A program made the translations under genes and the position numbers. From NCBI GenBank assembly GCA_023460715.1, contig JAEWPH010000206.1:1-10821 (forward strand): DNA of 10,821 nucleotides, written 5' to 3'. The stretch comes from Pseudomonadota bacterium. GTDB lineage: Bacteria; Pseudomonadota; Gammaproteobacteria; Burkholderiales; Burkholderiaceae_C. The notes under the pieces were generated by a model. It was not told the DNA's origin, did not search any database, and saw nothing but the letters and a program-made list of their open reading frames with translations. Shown here piece after piece: positions 1 to 6,738 of the stretch. Numbering within the stretch: position 1 is the stretch's first letter; every line of letters begins with the position of its first letter.

Positions 1-302
1 CGGTCACCCTGAGCGGCTTTGCCGCCGGCGATCCGCCCCTGGCGGCGCTGCGGCTGCTGGTACCGGATTACGTCAAGCTGTCGGGCAAGCTGATCAAGGA
101 TCTGGGACAGCCGGAGCACCAGGAGCGGCTCAAGGCCATGGTCGCCGAGTTGAGCGCCCAGAACGTCCAGACCATCGCGCCCTTCGTCGAGAGCGCCAGC
201 GTGCTGGCCCAGCTCTGGCAGGTCGGGGTGCACTTCATCCAGGGCTACTACCTGCAGGAGCCCAGTCAGGCGATGGACTACGAATTCCACCCCGAGCACT
301 AG
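1..302 (+). CDS. C-terminal end of a degenerate EAL-domain protein (5' truncated by window)
   Basis: Reading frame 3 is open from the left edge to a TAG at 300-302 and gives 99 residues. The fragment matches the last part of an EAL domain (cyclic-di-GMP phosphodiesterase or receptor fold): PDYVKLSGKLIKDL corresponds to the strand that normally reads DxxKID, and the end contains LWQVGVHFIQGYYLQEPS, the typical EAL ending. Two catalytic positions look degenerate. KID is KLS (Lys codon 75-77, Ser codon 81-83), and the EGVE motif reads PFVE (Pro codon 180-182). By analogy with FimX-type proteins, which share the PFVE and YIQG pattern as I remember them, this may be a non-catalytic c-di-GMP receptor, perhaps with a degenerate GGDEF domain upstream. 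The EAL signature itself lies outside the window, so activity cannot be settled. The gene converges on serB with a strong stem-loop over its stop codon. Confidence 0.85.
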   Translation, partial: VTLSGFAAGDPPLAALRLLVPDYVKLSGKLIKDLGQPEHQERLKAMVAELSAQNVQTIAPFVESASVLAQLWQVGVHFIQGYYLQEPSQAMDYEFHPEH

Positions 303-314
303 GGCTCGGGGTGG
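287..314. terminator. Stem-loop between convergent EAL gene and serB, candidate bidirectional terminator
   Basis: CCACCCCGAGC (287-297) pairs perfectly with GCTCGGGGTGG (304-314): 11 bp, 8 of them G-C, around a 6-nt loop that contains the TAG stop of the EAL gene. It lies 15 bp beyond the serB stop on the other strand, so it could end both transcripts. No T-run follows on either strand, so a classical intrinsic terminator is not fully supported. It could instead block read-through or protect 3' ends. Confidence 0.6.
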
Positions 315-329
315 CCGTCGAACGGGACC

Positions 330-1067
330 TCAGCCGCGGGTAAGCCGGTCTTCCACGCCGAGCAGATAGAGCACGCCATCCAGGCCCAGCACGCTCACCG
401 ACTGGCGCGCGGACTGGCGCACCAGTGGCTTGGCGCGAAAGGCCACGCCCAGCCCGGCCAGGGCCAGCATCGGCAGGTCGTTGGCGCCGTCGCCCACGGC
501 GATGGCCTGCGACGGGTCGATGCCCATCAGCGAGGCCACTTCCAGCAGCGTGCGGCGCTTCTCGGCGCCGTCGCAGATGTCGCCCCAGGGCTGGTCCACC
601 ATGCGGCCCGTGAGCTGGCCGCCTTCCACTTCCAACCGGTTGGAACGCGCGAAGTCGATGCCCAGGCCGGCCTTCACGCGGTCCGAGAAGAAGGTGAAGC
701 CACCCGAGACGAGCAGCGTGGTCAGGCCCGCGGCCTTGGCGGCGTCGATCAGCTCGCGCGCGCCGGGGTTGAAGCGCAGCCGCTCGGTGAACACGCTTTC
801 CAGATGCGACACGCTCACGCCCCGTAGCAGGGCCACGCGCTGGCGCAGGCTTTCCTTGTAGTCGGTGATCAGGCCCTGCATGGCGGCTTCCGTGATGGCG
901 GCCACCTCGGCCTTGCGGCCCGCGGCATCGGCGATCTCGTCCACGCATTCGATGTTGATCAGCGTAGAGTCCATGTCGAACGCGATGAGTTTGAAGTCCG
1001 ACAGGCGCAGCGGGGGCTGGATGCCTTGGATGACGAGGCCGGGGGCGAATGCGGTGGGAGCGCTCAT
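330..1067 (-). CDS. serB: Phosphoserine phosphatase SerB
   Basis: A 245-residue HAD-superfamily hydrolase that removes phosphate from L-phosphoserine, the last step of serine synthesis, in the cytosol. Motif I is DMDSTL with the nucleophile Asp31 and the acid/base Asp33. Glu40 in INIECVDE fits the substrate-binding Glu of phosphoserine phosphatases. Motif II is SGGF (Ser121). Lys170 in GAEKRRTLL is the motif III lysine, and GDGANDLPM (192-200) is the Mg2+-binding motif IV. The protein is shorter than E. coli SerB (about 320 residues) because it lacks the N-terminal extension; short forms are usual in betaproteobacteria as I recall. The ATG leaves a normal short lead before motif I, but I see no good Shine-Dalgarno upstream. 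It lies 171 bp downstream of the Bug gene on the same strand, so it may have its own promoter. Confidence 0.95.
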   Translation of the reverse strand: MSAPTAFAPGLVIQGIQPPLRLSDFKLIAFDMDSTLINIECVDEIADAAGRKAEVAAITEAAMQGLITDYKESLRQRVALLRGVSVSHLESVFTERLRFNPGARELIDAAKAAGLTTLLVSGGFTFFSDRVKAGLGIDFARSNRLEVEGGQLTGRMVDQPWGDICDGAEKRRTLLEVASLMGIDPSQAIAVGDGANDLPMLALAGLGVAFRAKPLVRQSARQSVSVLGLDGVLYLLGVEDRLTRG

Positions 1068-1147
1068 GGGAATCGGGCGGGCGAAGAGGTGGGTGGACGG
1101 CGGCTGGCCTGCACATGGGGCCCTGCAAGGGCGGGGCGGCGGCAGGT

Positions 1148-1183
1148 GGCGTACGCCAAAGCGGGGGATTATCCCTGCCCCGC
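1148..1183. promoter_or_regulatory. Candidate control region upstream of serB
   Basis: The 171-bp gap 1068-1238 between serB and the Bug gene holds a perfect 10-bp palindrome GGCGTACGCC (1148-1157) and, close by, the near-palindrome GGGATTATCCC (1165-1175). On the minus strand the latter reads GGGATAATCCC. Its GATAAT matches 5 of 6 bases of a -10 box and would start a serB transcript with a leader of roughly 90 nt. I found no convincing -35 at the right spacing. GCGGGG (1161-1166) and CCCCGC (1178-1183) could alternatively form a weak stem ending the Bug transcript. Both readings are tentative. Confidence 0.25.
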
Positions 1184-1238
1184 ACGGGCCCAGCCGCCAG
1201 CGTTGTCGCCCTGCCTGCCTGTCTGTCTGCCTTGTGGG

Positions 1239-2222
1239 CTACTGGGGGGTGAGTCCGGCGGCCTTCACCAGTTCGGAATGCACGCGGATCTCCTGCGCGA
1301 TGCTGTCCTTGAGCTGCTCGCCCGTGCCCGGTGCCACTTCCATGCCGTTGGCGGCCAGCCTGGTGGCCGTGTCGCCCGCCAGTGCCGCGTGGGCGGCGCG
1401 TTGCAGCTTGTCGAGGATGGGCTGCGGCGTACCGGCAGGGGCCAGCAGGCCGACCCAGGCGGACAGCTCCACCTGCGCGACGCCGCTCTCGGCCATCGTC
1501 GGCACGCCGGGCAGCAGCGGCGATCGCTTCGGGCCCATCAGGGCCACCGGGTGCAGCTTGCCCGACTGGATGTGCGGCAGGGCCTCGGGCAGTACCGCGA
1601 AGAGCATGTCGACCTGGCCGGACAGCGTGTCGTTGATGGCCGGTGCGCCGCCCTTGTAGGGCACGTGGAGCATGCGCGCGCCCGTGCGGGTGCTGAACAT
1701 CAGGGCCGCCAGATGCTGCGGGCTGCCGTCGCCGGACGAGGCGTAGGTCAGTCGGCCCGGCGCGGCCCGTGCGCCAGCCAGCACGGCGGCCACATCGGGA
1801 AACTTCTGCGTGTCCTTCACCACCAGCACCATGGGCTGGTTCACCAGTTTGGTGATGGGCACGAAGTCGGCCTGCGGGTCGTACGGCAGCGTCTTGAAGA
1901 TGCTCTTGTTGGTGGTGAGGAACGATGCGGGCGACACCATCAGCGTGTAGCCGTCCGGCGCCGCCTTGGCCACCAGCGGCGTGCCGATCTGGCCCGATGC
2001 GCCGGCCTTGTTGTCCACCACGAAGGGCTGGCCCAGGTCGGCCGCCATCTTCTGGGTGACCATGCGGGCGATCATGTCGGCGCGGCCGCCGGCGGGCAGC
2101 GCGACGATCACCTTCACCGGCCGCTCCGGGTAGCCGGCCTGGGCCAGCGCCTGCGGGGCCAGGGCCGCGGCGCACAGCGCCCAGGCCAGGGCGAAGAGGG
2201 AACGGGAACGGGGATGGGACAT
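1239..2222 (-). CDS. Bug-family (TctC) periplasmic substrate-binding protein
   Basis: A 327-residue secreted protein of the Bug/TctC family, the large Burkholderiales family of periplasmic binding proteins for carboxylates and other small organic ligands. Residues 1 to about 27 form a signal peptide (basic start, hydrophobic core, ALA cleavage site just before QAGYPERP). The mature start YPERPVKVIV (31-40) followed by PAGGRAD (43-49) is the family hallmark; Asp49 is the usual ligand-contacting residue. Further family segments are the NKAGASGQIGT region and PDGYTLM in domain 1, and VPYKGGAPAINDTLSGQVD near the middle. Length is normal for the family. The tctA/tctB membrane subunits are not nearby, which is common for Bug proteins. 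The ligand cannot be read from sequence. The ATG is preceded 5 nt upstream by GGAG (plus-strand 2228-2231), which lies inside a hairpin. Confidence 0.93.
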   Translation of the reverse strand: MSHPRSRSLFALAWALCAAALAPQALAQAGYPERPVKVIVALPAGGRADMIARMVTQKMAADLGQPFVVDNKAGASGQIGTPLVAKAAPDGYTLMVSPASFLTTNKSIFKTLPYDPQADFVPITKLVNQPMVLVVKDTQKFPDVAAVLAGARAAPGRLTYASSGDGSPQHLAALMFSTRTGARMLHVPYKGGAPAINDTLSGQVDMLFAVLPEALPHIQSGKLHPVALMGPKRSPLLPGVPTMAESGVAQVELSAWVGLLAPAGTPQPILDKLQRAAHAALAGDTATRLAANGMEVAPGTGEQLKDSIAQEIRVHSELVKAAGLTPQ

Positions 2223-2257
2223 GGCAGCTCCAGCGCGGAATAGGGATGGAAGCTGCC
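2223..2257 (-). promoter_or_regulatory. Hairpin covering the Shine-Dalgarno of the Bug gene
   Basis: On the transcribed strand GGCAGCT pairs with AGCTGCC directly before the ATG: 7 perfect base pairs (plus-strand 2223-2229 with 2251-2257), extended inward by a U-G and a C-G pair, around a loop of about 17 nt. The GGAG Shine-Dalgarno lies wholly in the 3' arm, so the folded leader would hide the ribosome site. The pairing is directly visible; a regulatory role is inferred. Confidence 0.5.
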
Positions 2258-2276
2258 AAGCAATTCCTGCACCTGC

Positions 2277-2297
2277 CGGTGGAGAGGTGCTCCACCG
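2277..2297. promoter_or_regulatory. Perfect 8-bp inverted repeat upstream of the Bug gene
   Basis: CGGTGGAG (2277-2284) and CTCCACCG (2290-2297) flank the 5-nt AGGTG. It starts 55 bp upstream of the Bug start codon. It may be an operator or a second hairpin in the leader, depending on where transcription starts. No clear -35/-10 pair was found in the gap 2223-2360. The only AT-rich stretch there is TATACAAAAAATAG on the minus strand, inside the repeat at 2316-2359. Confidence 0.35.
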
Positions 2298-2315
2298 CGC
2301 CGCGCGTGCTGCCGG

Positions 2316-2359
2316 TTTGCTATTTTTTGTATAGCTGCATGCGCTTATTTATCAGGCGC
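2316..2359 (+). repeat. Short structured intergenic repeat, copy 1
   Basis: The core is laid out as TTTGCTAT, 7 nt, ATAGC, 4 nt, TGCGCT, 10 nt, GCGC. GCTAT and ATAGC form a 5-bp inverted repeat and the two GCGC blocks can pair. The same blocks at identical spacing occur at 6739-6782 in the same orientation (27 of 44 positions equal). From memory, elements of this design are scattered between genes in Comamonadaceae; I cannot verify that here. This copy abuts the stop codon of the CbiM-like gene, and its tail (AGGCTTTTGGGCCT, 2364-2377) appears to extend into the gene's last codons. Confidence 0.5.
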
Positions 2360-2360
2360 C

Positions 2361-3023
2361 TCAAGGCTTTTGGGCCTGAAGATACAGGGCGTCGGACCAG
2401 GTCGCCAGCCATTCGGGCTTGAAGGCCACGAACACCGCGCACAGCATGCCCGTGACCACCGCGTCGCCCCAGGCCATGAGCCAGCGCGCCACCAGCGACA
2501 GGTGCTCGCCCACGCCGGGCAGCGTGTGCCCCATCCACTGCGACAGCGTGCTGGCCGCGAACAGGCACAACGCCGTCCCCAGAAACGCCCGGCCCAGCAC
2601 GTACACGAAGAGCCGCGTGCCCGTGACCCGCCGCAGCAGCACGCCCAGGAGCAGCGCGAAGGTGGCCGGCACCACGCCGTTCCACACCGCCAGCCCGAGG
2701 GCGTCGGGCCAGGCGAGCGTGGGCGACAGCAGGCCGGCGATGCCCGCCACCGCCAGCAACACCGGCACCGCCAGCGGCCAGCCCAGCAGGAGCGCCACCA
2801 GGCAGGCGCCCGACCACTGCAGCTGCAGCGGCATGGCGTGTAGCGTGGGCAGAGCCCATGCCCAGGGCAGCGCCACCAGCGTGGCCAGCAGCGGGGTGAG
2901 CAGGGGCGAGGCGGTGCGCGCGCCGGGCTCGCCGGGCACCGCGCGGCTGCCCAACAGGCGCCAGGGCCGCACGGCCAGGGCGCCCGCCAGCGCGGCCAGG
3001 GCGATCAGGGTTTCGAGGAGCAT
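2361..3023 (-). CDS. CbiM-like energy-coupling-factor permease, orphan integral membrane protein
   Basis: A 220-residue, very hydrophobic inner-membrane protein with about six likely spans (near 2-20, 41-59, 72-99, 107-130, 137-160 and 180-200). The ending WGDAVVTGMLCAVFVAFKP followed by EWLATWSDALYL matches what I know of the CbiM-like family (PF01891), annotated as energy-coupling factor ABC transporter permease. Members bring in Co2+ or Ni2+ together with CbiN, CbiQ and the ATPase CbiO. None of those is in the window. The N-terminal Met-His-Ile stretch that binds metal in true CbiM is absent: this protein starts MLLETL. Function is therefore uncertain and metal transport should not be assumed. 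The gene follows mfd by 51 bp on the same strand and may be read through from it. No strong Shine-Dalgarno is visible. The last codons lie in the tail of an intergenic repeat. Confidence 0.75.
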   Translation of the reverse strand: MLLETLIALAALAGALAVRPWRLLGSRAVPGEPGARTASPLLTPLLATLVALPWAWALPTLHAMPLQLQWSGACLVALLLGWPLAVPVLLAVAGIAGLLSPTLAWPDALGLAVWNGVVPATFALLLGVLLRRVTGTRLFVYVLGRAFLGTALCLFAASTLSQWMGHTLPGVGEHLSLVARWLMAWGDAVVTGMLCAVFVAFKPEWLATWSDALYLQAQKP

Positions 3024-3074
3024 GGTGGGCGGTGCCGCGGCCCCGTGGAGGGATCGGCCGGCCGGCCCAGCCTA

Positions 3075-6000
3075 TCAGGCCGGTGCGCCCTGCGCCAGCG
3101 GCTGCCCCAGGCTGCGCAGCACGTCCCGCACCATTTGCGCACGGTCCTTGACCTCGGGCAATTCGCGCTCGATGCGCAGCTTCTCGTTGCCGGCCAGCTT
3201 GATGTGCTTGTTCTTCTGGATCAGGTGGATGATGGCCATCGGATCGACCGGCGGCTGCGGCTTGAAGGTGATGGTGATCACGCCGGGTGCGGCGTCCACC
3301 TTCACCACGCCATACGGCTGGCTCAGCGTGCGCAGCCGGTGCACGTCGATCAGCGTCTGCGCCTGCGGTGGCAGCTTGCCGAAGCGGTCCACGATCTCTT
3401 CCAGCAGGGCGTCGATCTGGTCGTTGGTCTTGGCCGTGGCCAGCTTCTTGTAGAACGACAGGCGCAGGTGCACGTCGCCGCAGTAGTCGTTGGGCAGCAG
3501 TGCGGGCGCGTGCAGGTTGATGTCGGTAGTGACGGACAGCGGCGCCAGCAGGTCGGGCTCCTTGCCGGCCTTGAGCGAGCGCACGGCCTCCGACAGCATC
3601 TCGTTGTAGAGCTGGAAGCCCACCTCCAGCATGTTGCCGCTCTGGTTCTCGCCCAGCACCTCGCCCGCGCCGCGGATTTCCAGGTCGTGCATGGCGAGGT
3701 AGAAGCCGCTGCCGAGTTCTTCCATCTGCTGGATGGCGTCGAGCCGCTGCGCGGCCTGCTTGGTCAGGCCCTCGGTGTCGGGCACCATCAGGTAGGCGTA
3801 CGCCTGGTGGTGGCTGCGGCCCACGCGGCCGCGCAGCTGGTGCAGCTGCGCCAGGCCGAACTTGTCGGCGCGGCTCATGATGATGGTGTTGGCCGTGGGC
3901 ACGTCGATGCCGGTCTCGATGATGGTCGAGCACAGCAGGATGTTGTAGCGCTGCGCCACGAAGTCGCGCATCACCTTCTCCAGCTCGCGCTCGGGCATCT
4001 GGCCGTGGGCCACGGCGATGCGGGCCTCGGGCAGTATCTCTTCGAGCTTCTGGCGGCGGTTCTCGATGGTCTCCACCTCGTTGTGCAAAAAGTAGCACTG
4101 GCCGCCGCGCTTCAGCTCGCGCAGCACCGCCTCGCGGATCACGCCCGTGCCCTCGTTGCGCACGAAGGTCTTGATGGCCAGGCGCCGCTGCGGCGCGGTG
4201 GCGATCACGCTCAGGTCGCGCAGGCCTTCCAGCGCCATGCCCAGCGTGCGCGGGATGGGCGTGGCGGTGAGCGTGAGCACGTCCACCTCGGCGCGCAGGG
4301 CCTTCATCTGCTCCTTGTGGCGCACGCCGAAACGGTGCTCCTCGTCGATGATGAGCAGGCCCAGGTTGTGGAATTTGGTGGATTCGGAGAGCAGCTTGTG
4401 CGTGCCCACCACGATGTCCACCGTGCCGTCGCCGATGCCCTTGATGGCGGCGGTGATCTCCTTGCCCGAGCGGAAGCGCGACACCTCCGCGATCTTCACC
4501 GGCCACTTGGAGAAGCGGTCCACCAGCGTCTGGTAGTGCTGCTCGGCCAGCAGCGTGGTGGGCGCGAGAAACGCGACCTGCTTGCCGCCCGTGACGGCCA
4601 CGAAGGCTGCGCGCAAGGCGACTTCGGTCTTGCCGAAGCCCACGTCGCCGCAGACCAGGCGGTCCATGGGGCGGGGCGAGATCATGTCCTGGATGACGGC
4701 GTGGATGGCCGCGTTCTGGTCGGCCGTTTCCTCGAAGCCGAAGTCGTTGGCGAACTGCTCGTAGTCCTGCGGGCTGTAGCGGACGGCATGGCCCTCGCGC
4801 GCCGCGCGGCGCGCGTAGATGTTGAGCAGTTCGGCGGCGGAATCGCGCACCTGCTCGGCCGCCTTGCGCTTGGCCTTCTCCCATTGGCCGCTGCCCAGCT
4901 TGTGCAGCGGGGCCTCGTCCGCGCTCACGCCGGTGTAGCGGCTGATGAGCTGCAGCTGGCTCACGGGCACGTACAGCACGGCCTTGTCGGCGTATTCGAG
5001 GTGCAGGAACTCCTGCATCGCCGGCGTGCCGTCAGGGTTCTTCTGGCCCACGTCCATGTGGATCAGTCCGCGGTAGCGGCCGATGCCGTGTGCGCTGTGC
5101 ACCACCGGGTCGCCCAGCGTCAGTTCGGACAGGTCCTTGATGAGCGCCTCGACATCGCTCACCTGCTCCTGCTTCTTGCGTCGGCGCGTGGTGGCGCCCG
5201 CGGCGAACAGTTCGGTCTCGGTGACGAAGTCGATGCCGTCTTCCAGCCAGGCGAAGCCGTTGGCGAGCGCGGCGGTGGCGATGCCGATCTTCTCGTCCGC
5301 GCTGCCCTGGAACTCGGCCAGCGAATCGAACGCGGGCGGGTTGAGCTGCGAAGCGCGCAAAAAGTCCAGCAGGCTCTCGCGCCGGCCGTCGCTTTCGGCC
5401 AGCAGCAGCACGCGGTGCTGGGTGTTGCGAAGGTGCGTGTGCAGGCGTGCCAGCGGGTCTTCGGCGCCGCGCACCACCGACAGGTCGCCCAGCTTCTGGA
5501 AGTGCGCGTTGTCGGCGATGTCTTCCACGCCGGGACGCAGCGCCAGCTGGGCGTGCGTGTTGGCCCGGGTGTAGAACTGTTCGGTGCCCAGGAACAGCGA
5601 TTCCGGCGGTAGCGCCGGGCGGTCGGGGTCGCCCTGCACCAGGCGGAAGCGCTCCTTGGTGTCCTGCCAGAAGCGCTGGAAGGCCGGCTCCAGGTCGCCG
5701 TGCAGCACCACCGTGGCTTCGTCTCCAAGGTAGTCGAACACGGTGGCCGTCTCGTCGAAGAACAGCGGCAGGTAGTACTCGATGCCGGCCGTGGCCACGC
5801 CGTTGCCCATGTCCTTGTAGATGCGGCTCTTGGTCGGGTCGCCGTCCAGCAGTTCGCGCCAGCGGCTGCGGAACTTGGCGCGCGCCGCGTCGTCCATGGG
5901 GAACTCGCGGCCGGGCAGCAGGCGCACCTCGGGCATGGGGTACAGGCTGCGCTGGCTGTCGGGGTCGAACGTGCGGATGGAATCGATCTCGTCGTCGAAC

Positions 6001-6560
6001 AGGTCCACCCGGTAGGGCTGCAGCGAGCCCATGGGGAACAGATCGATCAGCCCGCCGCGCACCGCGTATTCCCCGGGGCTCACCACCTGCGACACATGGC
6101 TGTAGCCGGCCAGCGTGAGCTGGGCCTTGAACTTGGCCTCGTCCAGCTTCTGCTTGACCTTGAAATGGAAGGTGTAGCCTGCCAGGAACGAGGGCGGCGC
6201 GAGCCGATACAGCGCCGTGGTCGCCGGCACCAGCACCACGTCGGCGCCGGTTTCGTGGTCTTTCTGGCTGATGCGCCACAGCGTGGCCAGCCGCTCGCTG
6301 ATCAGGTCCTGGTGCGGCGAGAAGGTGTCGTAGGGCAGGGTCTCCCAGTCGGGAAACAGCGCGCAGCGCAGGCCGGGCGCGAAGAAGCCGATCTCGTCGA
6401 TCAGGCGCTGCGCATCCGTCGCATCGGCCGTGACGATGGCGACGGTGCGGCGCTGGGCTTTCTCGCGCTCGCCCAGGCGCGCCAGCAGCAGGGCGTCGGC
6501 GCTGCCCACGGGGCGGGGCAGGGTGAATCGTTTACCGGGGGAGAGTTTGGGGAGTTCCAT
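3075..6560 (-). CDS. mfd: Transcription-repair coupling factor Mfd
   Basis: A 1161-residue ATP-dependent DNA translocase that pushes stalled RNA polymerase off damaged DNA and recruits UvrA for nucleotide excision repair. Domains in order: UvrB-like N-terminal module including DWETLPYDTFSPHQD (71-85); RNA polymerase-interacting domain near 480-545 (GDPVVHSAHGIGRYRG); a RecG-like helicase with Walker A GDVGFGKT (638-645), DEEH box (739-742), motif III TATPIPRT (765-772) and motif VI QLRGRVGR (908-915); the translocation segment GSGFYLAMHDLEIRGAGEVLG (about 950-970, interrupted numbering approximate); and the C-terminal regulatory domain (about 1010-1160). Length is close to E. coli Mfd (1148). 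I chose the ATG at 6560 because MELPKLSPGKRFTLP aligns with the family start. An in-frame extension up to 6725 is open, but its sequence is unlike Mfd and covers the likely promoter. No clear Shine-Dalgarno precedes the ATG. Confidence 0.97.
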   Translation of the reverse strand: MELPKLSPGKRFTLPRPVGSADALLLARLGEREKAQRRTVAIVTADATDAQRLIDEIGFFAPGLRCALFPDWETLPYDTFSPHQDLISERLATLWRISQKDHETGADVVLVPATTALYRLAPPSFLAGYTFHFKVKQKLDEAKFKAQLTLAGYSHVSQVVSPGEYAVRGGLIDLFPMGSLQPYRVDLFDDEIDSIRTFDPDSQRSLYPMPEVRLLPGREFPMDDAARAKFRSRWRELLDGDPTKSRIYKDMGNGVATAGIEYYLPLFFDETATVFDYLGDEATVVLHGDLEPAFQRFWQDTKERFRLVQGDPDRPALPPESLFLGTEQFYTRANTHAQLALRPGVEDIADNAHFQKLGDLSVVRGAEDPLARLHTHLRNTQHRVLLLAESDGRRESLLDFLRASQLNPPAFDSLAEFQGSADEKIGIATAALANGFAWLEDGIDFVTETELFAAGATTRRRKKQEQVSDVEALIKDLSELTLGDPVVHSAHGIGRYRGLIHMDVGQKNPDGTPAMQEFLHLEYADKAVLYVPVSQLQLISRYTGVSADEAPLHKLGSGQWEKAKRKAAEQVRDSAAELLNIYARRAAREGHAVRYSPQDYEQFANDFGFEETADQNAAIHAVIQDMISPRPMDRLVCGDVGFGKTEVALRAAFVAVTGGKQVAFLAPTTLLAEQHYQTLVDRFSKWPVKIAEVSRFRSGKEITAAIKGIGDGTVDIVVGTHKLLSESTKFHNLGLLIIDEEHRFGVRHKEQMKALRAEVDVLTLTATPIPRTLGMALEGLRDLSVIATAPQRRLAIKTFVRNEGTGVIREAVLRELKRGGQCYFLHNEVETIENRRQKLEEILPEARIAVAHGQMPERELEKVMRDFVAQRYNILLCSTIIETGIDVPTANTIIMSRADKFGLAQLHQLRGRVGRSHHQAYAYLMVPDTEGLTKQAAQRLDAIQQMEELGSGFYLAMHDLEIRGAGEVLGENQSGNMLEVGFQLYNEMLSEAVRSLKAGKEPDLLAPLSVTTDINLHAPALLPNDYCGDVHLRLSFYKKLATAKTNDQIDALLEEIVDRFGKLPPQAQTLIDVHRLRTLSQPYGVVKVDAAPGVITITFKPQPPVDPMAIIHLIQKNKHIKLAGNEKLRIERELPEVKDRAQMVRDVLRSLGQPLAQGAPA

Positions 6561-6644
6561 GCGGGAGACGCTGTGGTCGGTGGCCGGGTCCGGGCCCTGG
6601 GCGCGGGTGCGCGCCGCAGCGGGGCTGCACACCAGCAGCCTCGG

Positions 6645-6660
6645 GCATTTTAAGAGCCTG
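6645..6660 (-). promoter_or_regulatory. Candidate mfd promoter (-10 region)
   Basis: Minus-strand CAGGCTCTTAAAATGC includes TAAAAT (plus-strand 6647-6652), which matches 5 of 6 bases of the -10 consensus. A start near 6640 gives a leader of about 80 nt before the mfd ATG. No good -35 is seen at 16-18 bp. The same 16-nt block, with one base changed, lies before ispD in the opposite direction. A 6-bp hairpin GGCTGC/GCAGCC (6623-6640) would sit at the very 5' end of the mfd transcript. Confidence 0.5.
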
Positions 6661-6667
6661 CGCAGGC
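6656..6667. promoter_or_regulatory. Perfect 12-bp palindrome next to the mfd -10 box, possible operator
   Basis: GCCTGCGCAGGC is fully self-complementary and lies just upstream of the candidate mfd -10, where a -35 would be expected. It may be a binding site for a dimeric regulator or activator; nothing in the sequence names the protein. Confidence 0.3.
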
Positions 6668-6738
6668 AGGACTTGGCCGCATCCGCCCGTCGGGGGCACT
6701 TGGGGGTGCGGCGCGTCGGTTGCAAGCCTTTCTGGATT

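Noticed and set aside
1161..1183. Possible terminator GCGGGG/CCCCGC after the Bug gene
   Set aside because: The stem is only 6 bp, has an 11-nt loop and no T-run, and overlaps a better -10-like sequence for serB, so I did not call it a terminator.
235..2295. Long minus-strand open frame across serB and the Bug gene in another frame
   Set aside because: It overlaps two confidently identified genes in their own frames and yields only low-complexity Arg/Gly/Pro/Ala-rich sequence.
2320..4884. Long minus-strand open frame overlapping mfd and the CbiM-like gene
   Set aside because: It is an out-of-frame Arg/Ala/Gly/His-rich translation of two real genes, with no domain of its own.
3045..5612. Long plus-strand open frame opposite mfd (about 855 codons)
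   Set aside because: It is the GC-rich shadow of mfd. Its translation is dominated by His, Gln, Val and Arg typical of antisense frames, with no recognisable domain.
6561..6725. In-frame 55-residue upstream extension of mfd
   Set aside because: The added residues are basic and unlike any Mfd start, the family N-terminus begins at the ATG at 6560, and the extension covers a likely promoter and hairpin.
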